DNA from: Candidatus Manganitrophaceae bacterium
GTDB taxonomy: Bacteria > Nitrospirota > Nitrospiria > SBBL01 > Manganitrophaceae
NCBI GenBank assembly: GCA_004297235.1
Contig: SCUR01000560.1
Location: forward strand, 1-15,902
DNA length: 15,902 nucleotides
Reading direction: 5' to 3'
In this document: positions 6,362-14,186 of the stretch, piece by piece
How positions within the stretch are numbered: the first letter of the stretch is position 1
How the letters are laid out: each line of letters begins with the position of its first letter
Position numbers and translations under genes: made by a program
Notes under the pieces: model-generated
Told to the model about the DNA's origin: nothing
The model's input: the letters and a program-made list of their open reading frames with translations, nothing else
Databases searched by the model: none

Positions 6362-6390
6362 TTGACACCGAAATACCGGTTTGTTAGTGT
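6362..6390 (+). promoter_or_regulatory. Promoter of the lipoprotein/DUF1501 operon
   Basis: TTGACA (6362-6367, perfect -35), 17-base spacer, TAGTGT (6385-6390, 3 of 6). The strong -35 and exact spacing make it the best candidate for the plus-strand operon. The predicted leader is about 72 bases and contains a 6-bp hairpin, ACCGAC/GTCGGT (6422-6439). Confidence 0.5.
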
Positions 6391-6468
6391 CGCAAAGATC
6401 CTGCAGGTCCGGCCGCAACCCACCGACACAAGGGTCGGTCCCGCGAGGAGATCGAACAGGAGAACGTG

Positions 6469-7989
6469 ATGAAACTGATCCGTGGCATGATCATCTCGCT
6501 GCTGCTTTTGTGGGGATCGGGTTGTACGCCGGAGGTGCCGCGCTCTTCGCAGAACAATGAATCGCCGGGGATCACCGCCTCCGGAGCGGCCGCGAAGCTG
6601 AGCGACTCCGAATACAACGCCCTGACGGCCGAGCAGAAGTATGCCGTCGCGAACAAGCTGATGGGAACCCTCTACAAAGGGGTTCCGGCGGCGGAGTTCT
6701 TCAACGTGGAGGCGGGTCTGGCGAATCCGGCGTTGAGGAGCGGGTCGAATTTCATCGCCGATATGCAGACGGCGCTCTTGCGTCCCGTGGAGGACAAAGA
6801 GATTTATCTGGCCCGGATCGACGAGAAGTATGTTTTCGACGAGGTCCGCAAGCCGATCGAAGTTCCCCTGGCGATGCTCTTCGAGTTTCCGGTCAGCCGC
6901 GATTATTTTCACCGATGGATCGCCTACAACCTGGCGAACACCATTCTTTTCTCTCCGGCGTTGGAGAACGATTCGGTCGATTACACCGACATCCAAGATA
7001 TATACTTCCGGCTGGTCCGGATGATGGAAGAGGGAAAGGGCATCCGCGATATCGTCTACGAGCAGATGATCTCGCAGGAGAATTGGCGGCGCTTCCGCTC
7101 TCCGGAAGACAACACACGGGAGATGATCGAGATCTTCCTCGGTCTCTTCGACCGGGACGCCGATGTCCCCAAGGCGGCGATCGCCTGCAAGAACTGGTCT
7201 CTCACCGACGATCAGCAGGGATATCAGCTGGTCATCGGATTCGATGAGAACACAACCCCGCAGCAGGTCCTCGGCGCGACGATCATCAGCTGCTACGATT
7301 TTTATCGTCTTCTGTCGCAGCACCCGCTGCTGATCCCCCGAATCGCCGCGGTGCTGGTCGATCACTTTTTCGTCGGATATCCGCCCGAGAAGAGGGCGGA
7401 GCTGGTCAACTCCATCGCCGCCGCCCGCCCGACGACTTTCGACCAGCTTTTCTGGATCATTCTCTTCTCCCGGGAATATCTCATCCAGGCCGAGCGGCCG
7501 AAGAATTTCGAAGAGACCTTCTTCAACGTGGCGGGCCGGATTCAATGGGCCCCGTATGACCGCTTCTTCGCCGATCTGAACAATCCGTTCAGCGGCTCCT
7601 CGTTCCCGACGCTCAGGAACATGGGGCAGGCGTCGGTCACCTATAAGCTCGGCCGATTCCCGGAAGTCCCCCTCGACTCGCTCAGCTTCTCCTACTACCA
7701 CAAGGCGGTCCGCGAGCGGCTCTTGATCGACCGGAAGAGCGACGCCTTCAACACCGCCGACGGCGGATGGCAGAAGGAGTTCATCAACGTCCCGCTCCAG
7801 GGAGACGATTTCATCCATTATCTTTTCCTCTCGGTCGTCTCCCGGAAGGCGACGGAAAATGAGCTGCTGGTCTTGAACGACGTGATCGTCAAACGGAGAT
7901 ACCAAACCAATAAGGAAGGACAGGCGATGATCGTTCTCGATTACTTATCGCGGCTCGCCGAGCTCTATGCCTTTGTCGCGGTTCGATAG
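6469..7989 (+). CDS. Large lipoprotein of unknown function, partner of DUF1501 protein
   Basis: A 506-residue protein I cannot place in a named family. The first 18 residues are a lipoprotein-type signal (MKLIRGMIISLLLLWGSG, then Cys19). The lipobox is imperfect (Gly at -3), but the basic N-terminus, hydrophobic core and Ser-Gly-Cys are clear. The mature part is largely helical and rich in aromatic residues. Near the end, DDFIHYLFLSVVSRKATENE resembles the LFL..LSRKPT.EE signature in DUF1549/1553/1592-type proteins that often accompany DUF1501 genes. That resemblance is weak and by eye. I chose ATG 6469 rather than GTG 6466 because AGGAG lies 6 bases before the ATG. The DUF1501 gene starts 10 bases after its stop, so the two are co-transcribed and probably work together in the envelope. 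Confidence 0.75.
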   Translation: MKLIRGMIISLLLLWGSGCTPEVPRSSQNNESPGITASGAAAKLSDSEYNALTAEQKYAVANKLMGTLYKGVPAAEFFNVEAGLANPALRSGSNFIADMQTALLRPVEDKEIYLARIDEKYVFDEVRKPIEVPLAMLFEFPVSRDYFHRWIAYNLANTILFSPALENDSVDYTDIQDIYFRLVRMMEEGKGIRDIVYEQMISQENWRRFRSPEDNTREMIEIFLGLFDRDADVPKAAIACKNWSLTDDQQGYQLVIGFDENTTPQQVLGATIISCYDFYRLLSQHPLLIPRIAAVLVDHFFVGYPPEKRAELVNSIAAARPTTFDQLFWIILFSREYLIQAERPKNFEETFFNVAGRIQWAPYDRFFADLNNPFSGSSFPTLRNMGQASVTYKLGRFPEVPLDSLSFSYYHKAVRERLLIDRKSDAFNTADGGWQKEFINVPLQGDDFIHYLFLSVVSRKATENELLVLNDVIVKRRYQTNKEGQAMIVLDYLSRLAELYAFVAVR

Positions 7990-7999
7990 GAGGAAGTTC

Positions 8000-9436
8000 A
8001 TGAATCGAAGAAGCTTCGTGAAATGGATGGGGATGCTGGCGGCGTCGGCCGTTCTGCCGCTGGAGCTGGCGCGCCCCGCGACGCGGGCGGCGCGGAACCT
8101 AAAGGCGGCGCTGCTGGGGGAGGTCCACTACGTCCGTCCGGCGGTGATGCCGAAAGTGATCATGATCTTTCTCTACGGCGGGCCGTCGGAGCTGGCAGGC
8201 AATTTGACCAATATCGCCGAGATCAACGCCAACTCCCAAAATAAGTATCCCGACGCGATTCTTCCGACCACGCAGAACAACATCCTCACCCCCAATTTCT
8301 TCTGGGGCGGAGGTGTCAACGGCGCCGGCGGCGAAACGATGGAGAGCCTGATCGCTTCCGGCGACCTGTCGGTCTACCGGACGATCCACCGGATCAAGGA
8401 CGACTCCAAAGCGCACGGCCCGAGCGTCTTTCAGAATTTGACCGGGGGGCTCGACATGGACGGACCCGGCATCGGGACGACGCTGGCCGCGGTCCTCGCC
8501 GCGAATCAGCCGTTCGGAAAGCCGGTGGAAGAGCTCCTTCTCCCCTTCGTCTCATTCGAGGGAGACTCGGTCCTCTTCCGGACGGGGGACCTCACCGTTC
8601 CGCTCCGGCTGAAGCCGGTCGCCCTCGATTCGGGATTCCAAAACCCGTACCAGCGCTCCAACAACGGGTTCGTATCGGATCAAGAGCCGGTCATTGAAGG
8701 GCTGTCGCAACAGGTCTCCGGAGGGCTGGGGGAGCGGGGGAGAAAGATTATCGAGGCGTTCGAGAAGCGGGCAGAGCTCGACAACTTCATCAAGGCGAGC
8801 TTCAGCAACGCCGCGGTCAATCAGAACCTTCCCCAAGAGGTCGATGCGAACGGCGTCCCGGTCGTCGACGCGAACAACACGCCGGTGAAGATTCAGTATC
8901 CCAACACCAACTTCGGAAACCGCCTCAAGGCGGCGATCAGCCTGGCAATCAGCAACCCCGACACCTACTTCATCAGCTTGGGAAGCGCGGGGTTGGGAGG
9001 ATGGGACGATCACTCCGACGCCATCCCGGAATACACCGGCCGGATCCGGGAGTTGATGGATGCGCTCGCCGTGGCGGCGAAGCATATGAAACTGACGGGG
9101 CGAAACGACATCATCATCAACGTCTTCGGCGATTTCGGCCGCAACGTCAACCTCAACAACTCGATGGGCTGGGACCACGGAAACAATCAGAATCTCTATA
9201 CCCTCGGCGGCTCCGCCGTCCGGCCGGGCGCCCTGGGAAAAATAGTCGGGAAGACGCAGCGGGTCGGCACCCCCTTCGAGAACCGCCAATTTACCGAACC
9301 GACGGCCGACAGCTATCAGTGCGAGCCGTTCGCCGTCGCCTCCAGCGTCTACAAATACTTCGGCATACAGAACCCGGAGATTCTCACCGGCGAGCCGCCG
9401 ATCGACGAGGCCACCCCGCCCAACCAGCGGGTGTAA
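8000..9436 (+). CDS. Tat-exported DUF1501 family protein
   Basis: A 478-residue DUF1501 protein, a relative of alkaline phosphatases and sulfatases whose reaction is unknown. The N-terminus MNRRSFVKWMGMLAASAVLP is a twin-arginine signal (RRSFVK), implying export after folding, often with a bound metal. Family landmarks follow in order: IMIFLYGGPSE (54-64), GGWDDHSD (333-340; the usual form is GWDTH), NVFGDFGRN (374-382) and MGWDHGNNQN (389-398). The Asp/His residues in these are the presumed metal or active site of the superfamily. ATG 8000 has AGGAGGA 6 bases upstream. A longer frame starts at 7967 inside the previous gene, but it would hide the Tat signal. It lies 10 bases behind the lipoprotein gene. 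Length and motif order are normal; only the substrate is unknown. Confidence 0.9.
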   Translation: MNRRSFVKWMGMLAASAVLPLELARPATRAARNLKAALLGEVHYVRPAVMPKVIMIFLYGGPSELAGNLTNIAEINANSQNKYPDAILPTTQNNILTPNFFWGGGVNGAGGETMESLIASGDLSVYRTIHRIKDDSKAHGPSVFQNLTGGLDMDGPGIGTTLAAVLAANQPFGKPVEELLLPFVSFEGDSVLFRTGDLTVPLRLKPVALDSGFQNPYQRSNNGFVSDQEPVIEGLSQQVSGGLGERGRKIIEAFEKRAELDNFIKASFSNAAVNQNLPQEVDANGVPVVDANNTPVKIQYPNTNFGNRLKAAISLAISNPDTYFISLGSAGLGGWDDHSDAIPEYTGRIRELMDALAVAAKHMKLTGRNDIIINVFGDFGRNVNLNNSMGWDHGNNQNLYTLGGSAVRPGALGKIVGKTQRVGTPFENRQFTEPTADSYQCEPFAVASSVYKYFGIQNPEILTGEPPIDEATPPNQRV

Positions 9437-9500
9437 GCATTTTTTGAAGCATCATTAAGGTAGAATCCTCTCTGAATATCCCTCCTGAAATCGGAACATC

Positions 9501-9514
9501 TGATAAAATTATCA
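9501..9514 (+). other. A+T-rich dyad upstream of the FN3 lipoprotein gene
   Basis: TGATAA (9501-9506) and TTATCA (9509-9514) form a perfect 6-bp inverted repeat separated by two A. It is 54 bases before the ATG at 9568, in a 131-base gap with no clear -35/-10 pair. It could be an operator or part of a promoter. Confidence 0.3.
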
Positions 9515-9567
9515 CTAGTGAAGATTTCATATAGGCGGTGGGGGGGCCACTCGCTTCAGAGAGGGCG

Positions 9568-11187
9568 ATGTTTCGATTTCTAGCGGTATTCATAGCGGTC
9601 ATCCTGACAGGATGCACCGGTCCTCCTCGCGACACGACGGCGCCGTCGATCTCGAATATCCACGCCGGCGATATCACCGGCACCGCCGCGATCATCACCT
9701 GGGTGACCGATGAGGCGGCCGACTCGCAGGTTGAATATGGAACGACGGCCGGCTATGGGGCCGTCACGCCGCCGGTCACGGAGAGGGGAACGGCGCACAG
9801 CCAGATCCTCACCGGATTGAAACCGGGCGCTCCCTACCACTACCGGGTGCTCAGCCGCGATGCGGCGGGAAATCTGGCGACCTCGCTCGACAATACCTTC
9901 ACCACCGCTCCCGAAGTAAGCCGCCCGCCCTCGCCGCCGGAAGCGCCCCCCGCGTCGGAGCTTCCGGCGCGATCTCCGACCGCCCCGGCGCCTCCGGCAG
10001 CGGCTTCTGTCCCGGCATTGTCTCCTCCGGCGAACGTCGCCAAACCGGTTCCGGCGGATACCGCCCCTCCTCTGATTTCGGGGGTGACGGCGGGGAGGAT
10101 CAGCAACAGTGGGGCCGTCCTTCGCTGGACGACCAATGAGCCTGCCGACACGCAGATCGAGTATGGGACGACCACGGCGTATGGGACCTCAACGCCGATG
10201 ATCGCTTCCTTGGTCATGACCCATTCCCAGAACTTGGAGGGGCTCCTTCCCTCCACGGTCTATCATTATAGGGTGAAAGGCCGCGATGCGGCCGGCAATC
10301 TGGCGGTTTCATCCGGCGGCACTTTCAGGACGGAGGCCGCACCCGATACGGCGGCCCCGTCCGTTCCGGCCGGTCTCACCACGGCGGTGATCTCTTACAG
10401 CCAGATCAACGTAGCCTGGAATGCCTCCACGGATAATGTCGGCGTGACCGGTTATCGGATTTATCGCAACGGCGCGGAGGTGGCGGCTCCGCGCGGCCAG
10501 ATCTACACCGACAGCAATCTCGTTCCCGATACGGCATACCGCTACAGGGTGGCGGCGGTCGATGCGGCGGGGAACCTTTCGGCGCAAAGCGTCGCGATCA
10601 GCGTCCGCACCCCGCCTTTTTTATCCGGCATCGATGCGGGGAGGATCACGCAGACGGGAGCGACGATTACCTGGACGACCCCGGAGCCGGCGAGCGCTCA
10701 GGTGGAATATGGAACGACGACCGAATATGGATTGCGCTCGGCCCTGGAGTCGGCCCCGGCGACCGCTCACAGCGTCGCCCTCAGCGAGCTGTCCGCGTCC
10801 ACCTTGTATCACTACCGGGTTATCAGCCGTGATGCCGCCGGCAATGAGGTGCTCTCGTCGGACCAGTCTTTCACCACCGCGGACCCGCCCGACCGGGTCG
10901 CCCCCTCGGTTCCGGAAGGGCTGACGGCGACCGCTTCCTCCTCCAGTCAGGTGAGCCTGACCTGGACGGTCTCCACCGACAACAGGGGGGTGGCCGGCTA
11001 TCGGGTCTACCGAAACGGCAAGCCGGCCGGAACGACGGTCTCGCCGAGCTACTCCGATACCGGGTTGACCGCTTCCACGTCCTACAGCTACAGCGTCTCC
11101 GCGTATGATGCGGCGGGAAATGAGTCGGCGCAGAGCGCCGCCAGCGCGGTCTCCACCCCGCGCCGATCCTGGTTCGGCGGCCGTTGA
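9568..11187 (+). CDS. Lipoprotein with five fibronectin type III-like domains
   Basis: A 539-residue surface or periplasmic lipoprotein. The signal ends in the lipobox LTGC, lipidated at Cys16. Five FN3-like domains follow: 24-114, 164-257, 260-349, 350-438 and 441-531, with a Pro/Ala-rich linker at 115-163. Domains 1, 2 and 4 are one subtype (W.T.E.A..Q.EYGTT...YG, then YHYRV..RDAAGN), similar to the N-terminal domain of purple acid phosphatases. Domains 3 and 5 are the classical subtype (GYR.YRNG, then YSV/YRV..DAAGN). DAAGN recurs in all five. There is no catalytic domain, so it probably binds or scaffolds another protein or a polysaccharide. I chose ATG 9568 because it starts the lipoprotein signal and has GAGG 4 bases away. 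It follows the DUF1501 gene on the same strand by 131 bases. Confidence 0.9.
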   Translation: MFRFLAVFIAVILTGCTGPPRDTTAPSISNIHAGDITGTAAIITWVTDEAADSQVEYGTTAGYGAVTPPVTERGTAHSQILTGLKPGAPYHYRVLSRDAAGNLATSLDNTFTTAPEVSRPPSPPEAPPASELPARSPTAPAPPAAASVPALSPPANVAKPVPADTAPPLISGVTAGRISNSGAVLRWTTNEPADTQIEYGTTTAYGTSTPMIASLVMTHSQNLEGLLPSTVYHYRVKGRDAAGNLAVSSGGTFRTEAAPDTAAPSVPAGLTTAVISYSQINVAWNASTDNVGVTGYRIYRNGAEVAAPRGQIYTDSNLVPDTAYRYRVAAVDAAGNLSAQSVAISVRTPPFLSGIDAGRITQTGATITWTTPEPASAQVEYGTTTEYGLRSALESAPATAHSVALSELSASTLYHYRVISRDAAGNEVLSSDQSFTTADPPDRVAPSVPEGLTATASSSSQVSLTWTVSTDNRGVAGYRVYRNGKPAGTTVSPSYSDTGLTASTSYSYSVSAYDAAGNESAQSAASAVSTPRRSWFGGR

Positions 11188-11269
11188 CCGACCGGCTCGG
11201 AGTTCCCGTGATTCTCACCTGAAATGACTTTGGATCGATCGGACCGTAGACGAAAAGGGGGGGACTGTA

Positions 11270-12997
11270 TTAGACGCCTTCCCGGTATTTCTTCACAGTG
11301 TCGAGCATGGCATGCAATAGCCGCTGCGTCTTTCCGCTCTTTGCGCGCCGGTGTGAAGCGGCCTCGGCGGAGAGCGACTCCGGCCGCAATATCTGCCCTT
11401 CCACAAAATCCCGGAACATGTCGTGCAACTCCTCCGTCGAGATGGCTTTCCATTCTCGGACCATCCGCTGACCGACCAGAAGAATCGCATCTCCGGTCAC
11501 CCGGCTGTAGCGATTGATCAATGCGGACCGTTCCCATATCTGCCGCAGGAGATCCCCGGCGGTCCGGCCTGTCAGGGCGGCCGCCCGTCGGACCAGGAGC
11601 CGATAGGCGCGCTGAAATCGGGCGATCTTTTCCCGGCGGCTTCGACTGAGCCGGACATCGGCCGAGGAGGCGTAATCGGACCGGAGTATCTCAATGAACT
11701 GTTGGGGGGAAATCGTCTCGGCTCCCGACAAATAGAGCGCAGGCAATTCGCGAAGGATGTCCCGCACGCAGAAGATGGCGTCCCAATTGAACCCGTCCGC
11801 GACGGCATGGCGCCCCCGTCTCGCTTTGGCCTTTTCAAAATATCTTAAGATCGCTCTGAATTCCCGAACCGTCTCCCGGTCCTTTGCGCTTCTCATCAAG
11901 CGCCTCTGGGCGTCTTCGTCGAAGCCGATCTGATAGAGAACGGCTTCATCCCGGGTCTGCTCGAAGAGGTGTTCGAACCGTTTTAACGAGGGGTGATTTT
12001 TGAATCGCTTCAGGTTCTTCTTTTTTCCGCGGATCAAGAAGTCGGTCAATTGCGCAAAGGTTTGGACTAGATATTTGGCCTTGTTTTTCTGTTCGGTGAT
12101 GCTCGTGGAGAGGCGATCGACATCGTCATATCGATATTCATGATGAAACAATCCGAACTGCCGGACCGAGCCGTAATCGATGATCCCCGCATCGGCGAGG
12201 ATATTGTCCCCGTCCCATTCCATCCAGCAGAAAATATACTCGCTCTCGAATTGCGCGGCGGTCTTCGCAAATGCGACGGTTATCCGCTCCAGCAGATCCC
12301 GGTATCGCTTTCCCGCCCCCTGAATCAACCGCCACTCTTTATTTTCGACCTGTCGGGCGATGTAGTAATCGACCACCCGCTTCAGCCCCGGGTAATCTCC
12401 TTGTTTCAGGTATTTAAAGAAATGGGCGGGACGCAAAAGATTCTTTCCCGCGCGCACGGTGACGCAGGTCCCGTCGTCATAGGCGATCACCGCCAGCGTT
12501 CTCTCCGTCCGGATTTGATTGCGATGGAAAATATCGCTCATCAGCGCCGCGCAAACCCCATCCGATAAATCCAAACGGCCGCTGCCGTACGACGCTTTTT
12601 TGTCGCCGGTTTTAAAATATCGCTTTTCAATCGCCGTCGCCGGACTCAGACAGGTCACCCCCGCGCCGCAGCTGGAAAGATCCCAACGACCCTCGCGACC
12701 TTTGAACGTTCCGTTCCAGATACTCCGTCCATCGCCGGAAGTATGCCCCTTCTTGTCGGGATGCTGCATCTGTAAATAGCGGGTCGCCATATAGCGATGG
12801 GGGCGAATGTCCTCTTTTGGGATCTTCACGTGGTGGGTGATGTCGTATTCGTTGATGATCTGCAGGCTGAAGGTGTCGAGGATGGCCCGGCTGAGCGCCG
12901 GGGTGATCACACGGCGCCCCCCTTTGGGAATCAGGCCGATCTCCTCGGCAAGGTCGAAATTAAAATAGAAGAGCTTCCCCCCGCGGCGCGCTCTCAC
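11270..12997 (-). CDS. Divergent SelO/YdiU-like protein (pseudokinase-fold AMPylase family)
   Basis: From GTG 12997 the frame encodes 575 residues resembling SelO, a pseudokinase-fold family that transfers AMP to protein hydroxyls. By-eye matches are FNFDLAEEIGL (12-22), GDGRSI (88-93), WDLSSCGAG (105-113), RTERTLAV (163-170), the block FFKYLKQGDYPGLKRVVDYY (193-212), and WDGDNILADAGIIDYG (261-276). The last keeps the metal-binding Asp-Asn (264-265) and Asp274 with the spacing of SelO (TDNM then IDYG). The Lys of the usual LKGAG appears as Cys110, and the REFL.SEA glutamate appears as Ala150. The C-terminal ~250 residues are helical and basic. Similarity to SelO seems to continue upstream of this GTG, where no ATG, GTG or TTG exists in frame, so the start is unsettled. 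It is convergent with the FN3 gene, 82 bases away, with no clear terminator. Confidence 0.6.
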   Translation of the reverse strand: MRARRGGKLFYFNFDLAEEIGLIPKGGRRVITPALSRAILDTFSLQIINEYDITHHVKIPKEDIRPHRYMATRYLQMQHPDKKGHTSGDGRSIWNGTFKGREGRWDLSSCGAGVTCLSPATAIEKRYFKTGDKKASYGSGRLDLSDGVCAALMSDIFHRNQIRTERTLAVIAYDDGTCVTVRAGKNLLRPAHFFKYLKQGDYPGLKRVVDYYIARQVENKEWRLIQGAGKRYRDLLERITVAFAKTAAQFESEYIFCWMEWDGDNILADAGIIDYGSVRQFGLFHHEYRYDDVDRLSTSITEQKNKAKYLVQTFAQLTDFLIRGKKKNLKRFKNHPSLKRFEHLFEQTRDEAVLYQIGFDEDAQRRLMRSAKDRETVREFRAILRYFEKAKARRGRHAVADGFNWDAIFCVRDILRELPALYLSGAETISPQQFIEILRSDYASSADVRLSRSRREKIARFQRAYRLLVRRAAALTGRTAGDLLRQIWERSALINRYSRVTGDAILLVGQRMVREWKAISTEELHDMFRDFVEGQILRPESLSAEAASHRRAKSGKTQRLLHAMLDTVKKYREGV

Positions 12998-13132
12998 CGC
13001 ATAATCGACGAAGCCGTTCGGGACCGCCGACTTAAAAGGATGTTCTCCATTAATCCGAGCGAAGCGGGAATTAACGTCCTCTGCACTCTTTTTTCGTTTT
13101 CTTTTTATTGCGATCGACTCCGGATTGTTATG

Positions 13133-13182
13133 CGTGATCGGATGACAACGGCGGTTTCTTGAACGCGCCGCATCCGATCACG
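13133..13182 (-). repeat. Perfect 12-bp inverted repeat in the SelO-like leader
   Basis: CGTGATCGGATG (13133-13144) and CATCCGATCACG (13171-13182) are perfectly complementary around a 26-base spacer. Within the spacer CGGCG and CGCCG (13166-13170 and 13149-13153) can extend the stem after a 4-base bulge. The outer end falls 5 bases past the -10 box, so the SelO-like mRNA would begin with this hairpin. It could stabilise the message, hide a start site, or serve as a DNA operator. Confidence 0.65.
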
Positions 13183-13187
13183 ATCTT

Positions 13188-13216
13188 ATTATAGCAACAG
13201 GTTGAGTTTTTGTGAT
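13188..13216 (-). promoter_or_regulatory. Sigma-70-type promoter of the SelO-like gene
   Basis: Minus strand: ATCACA (13216-13211, 4 of 6), 17-base spacer, TATAAT (13193-13188, perfect -10). The predicted start is about 13181-13182, in the gap between the ApbE stop and the SelO-like frame. Confidence 0.65.
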
Positions 13217-13277
13217 CTTGTAGATATGTCTTTTAGATATATGGGGGACTGAGATCGTGAGGCCGCTTCGACCCGTT

Positions 13278-14186
13278 CTAAAGTGCACTATCCCCCGCCA
13301 CCAGCCAAAATGGCATCCCTTCCCCCTCCAGAAATGTTTTTGCCTCCGATCCTTCCAGCATTGCAAAGGTCGCAAGCATCCCTGCCTCCAGACAGGTCGA
13401 GGCGAGCACGGTGACCGAACGCGGGGCGTTTTTAACCGGCCAGCCGGTGCGGGGGTCGAGAATGTGGCTGTAGCGGATGTTGTCTTTGAGCAGATAGCGG
13501 CGGGCGTCGCCGCTGGTGGCGAGTCCTCCCTGTTTCAGGGGGATCTTGGCGACCAGTTTTTCACTGCTGGCATCCGGATCGTCGACGCCGATCTGCCAAG
13601 GGGTTCCGTCGGCGCGGGGACCGACGGCGAAAAGGTCGCCGCCGTAGTTGATGAGCACATTCTGCAGATGTTGAGAGAGGATCTTCGCGGTCCGATCGAC
13701 CGCGTACTCTTTTCCGATGCCGCCGAAATCGATCTCCATCCCGGCGGGGAGGGTGAAGAGGGGGTTTTCCCAGCGGACCTTCGACCAGCCGATCCGGGGG
13801 AGGAGGGTTTCGATCGCTTTCGGGTCGGGAAGCCGATCGCTTCCGTCAAAGCGCCAGGCCTGACGGAGGAGACCGGAAGTGATGTCGAATTTCCCACCGC
13901 TCAGTTCATAACAGGCGGCGGCGAAGTCGAATAAATAGGCGGTCTCTTCATCCACCTCGATCGGGTTGCCGCCGGCGTGGTTGATCCGATGGACGATGTT
14001 CTCGTCGCGGTATCGGCTGAATTTCCGCTCGATCCGCCGCGCCTCTTCTTCCGCCCGCCGGAAGAGTGCTTCGGCGACCGCCATATCCGGGGTGTCGATC
14101 AGCACTTCGCAAGGGCTCGCCATCGCCTGGAACCGGCCGGTCCAGAGGCCGCTCTCGCGCGTCACTCCATGTTGGTTCTCTTTCAC
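13278..14186 (-). CDS. apbE: FAD:protein FMN transferase (ApbE family)
   Basis: A 302-residue ApbE-type enzyme, which moves FMN from FAD onto a Thr or Ser of a target flavoprotein with release of AMP, using Mg. Landmarks are FSRYRDENIVHRIN (56-69), GGKFDITSGLL (97-107), AGMEIDFGGIGKEYAVD (148-164), NYGGDL (180-185), GGLATSGDARRY (220-231), HILDPRTGWPV (241-251) and TCLEAGMLAT (264-273). In many ApbE proteins the last motif is EADALAT; here Gly sits where the metal-binding Asp is common. There is no visible signal peptide, so as annotated it is cytoplasmic, unlike many ApbE proteins. GTG 14186 overlaps the DUF3570 stop as GTGA and has no good ribosome site, which argues for coupled translation. 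It closes the TlpA/DUF4266/DUF3570 cluster. Confidence 0.92.
   Translation of the reverse strand: MKENQHGVTRESGLWTGRFQAMASPCEVLIDTPDMAVAEALFRRAEEEARRIERKFSRYRDENIVHRINHAGGNPIEVDEETAYLFDFAAACYELSGGKFDITSGLLRQAWRFDGSDRLPDPKAIETLLPRIGWSKVRWENPLFTLPAGMEIDFGGIGKEYAVDRTAKILSQHLQNVLINYGGDLFAVGPRADGTPWQIGVDDPDASSEKLVAKIPLKQGGLATSGDARRYLLKDNIRYSHILDPRTGWPVKNAPRSVTVLASTCLEAGMLATFAMLEGSEAKTFLEGEGMPFWLVAGDSAL

Larger units (their letters stand above)
6096..6468. other. 373-base divergent intergenic region
   Basis: The region lies between the minus-strand acetyltransferase gene and the plus-strand lipoprotein operon. It holds a minus-strand promoter (6141-6169), a plus-strand promoter (6362-6390), a small leader hairpin and a hairpin/T-tract at 6218-6240. 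Minus-strand open frames crossing it (for example 6092-6418) are not convincing genes because the acetyltransferase promoter lies inside them. I see nothing else in 6170-6360. Confidence 0.6.

Noticed and set aside
6092..6418. Minus-strand frame of 108 codons overlapping the acetyltransferase start as ATGA
   Set aside because: The tidy overlap is tempting, but the acetyltransferase promoter lies inside it, no ribosome site stands out and the protein has no plausible fold.
6328..7905. Minus-strand open frame of 525 codons opposite the large lipoprotein gene
   Set aside because: The plus-strand frame has a signal peptide, ribosome site and operon context; the antisense product has no recognisable domain.
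7967..7999. Earlier start for the DUF1501 gene
   Set aside because: It would bury the twin-arginine signal and lie inside the previous gene; ATG 8000 has an ideal ribosome site.
9493..9520. Second ECF-type promoter (GGAAC at 9493) before the FN3 gene
   Set aside because: No GTCTAA-like -10 occurs at the required spacing.
13197..13250. Terminator after the apbE stop codon
   Set aside because: Only short direct repeats (ATATCT) and no stem with a T-tract are visible.
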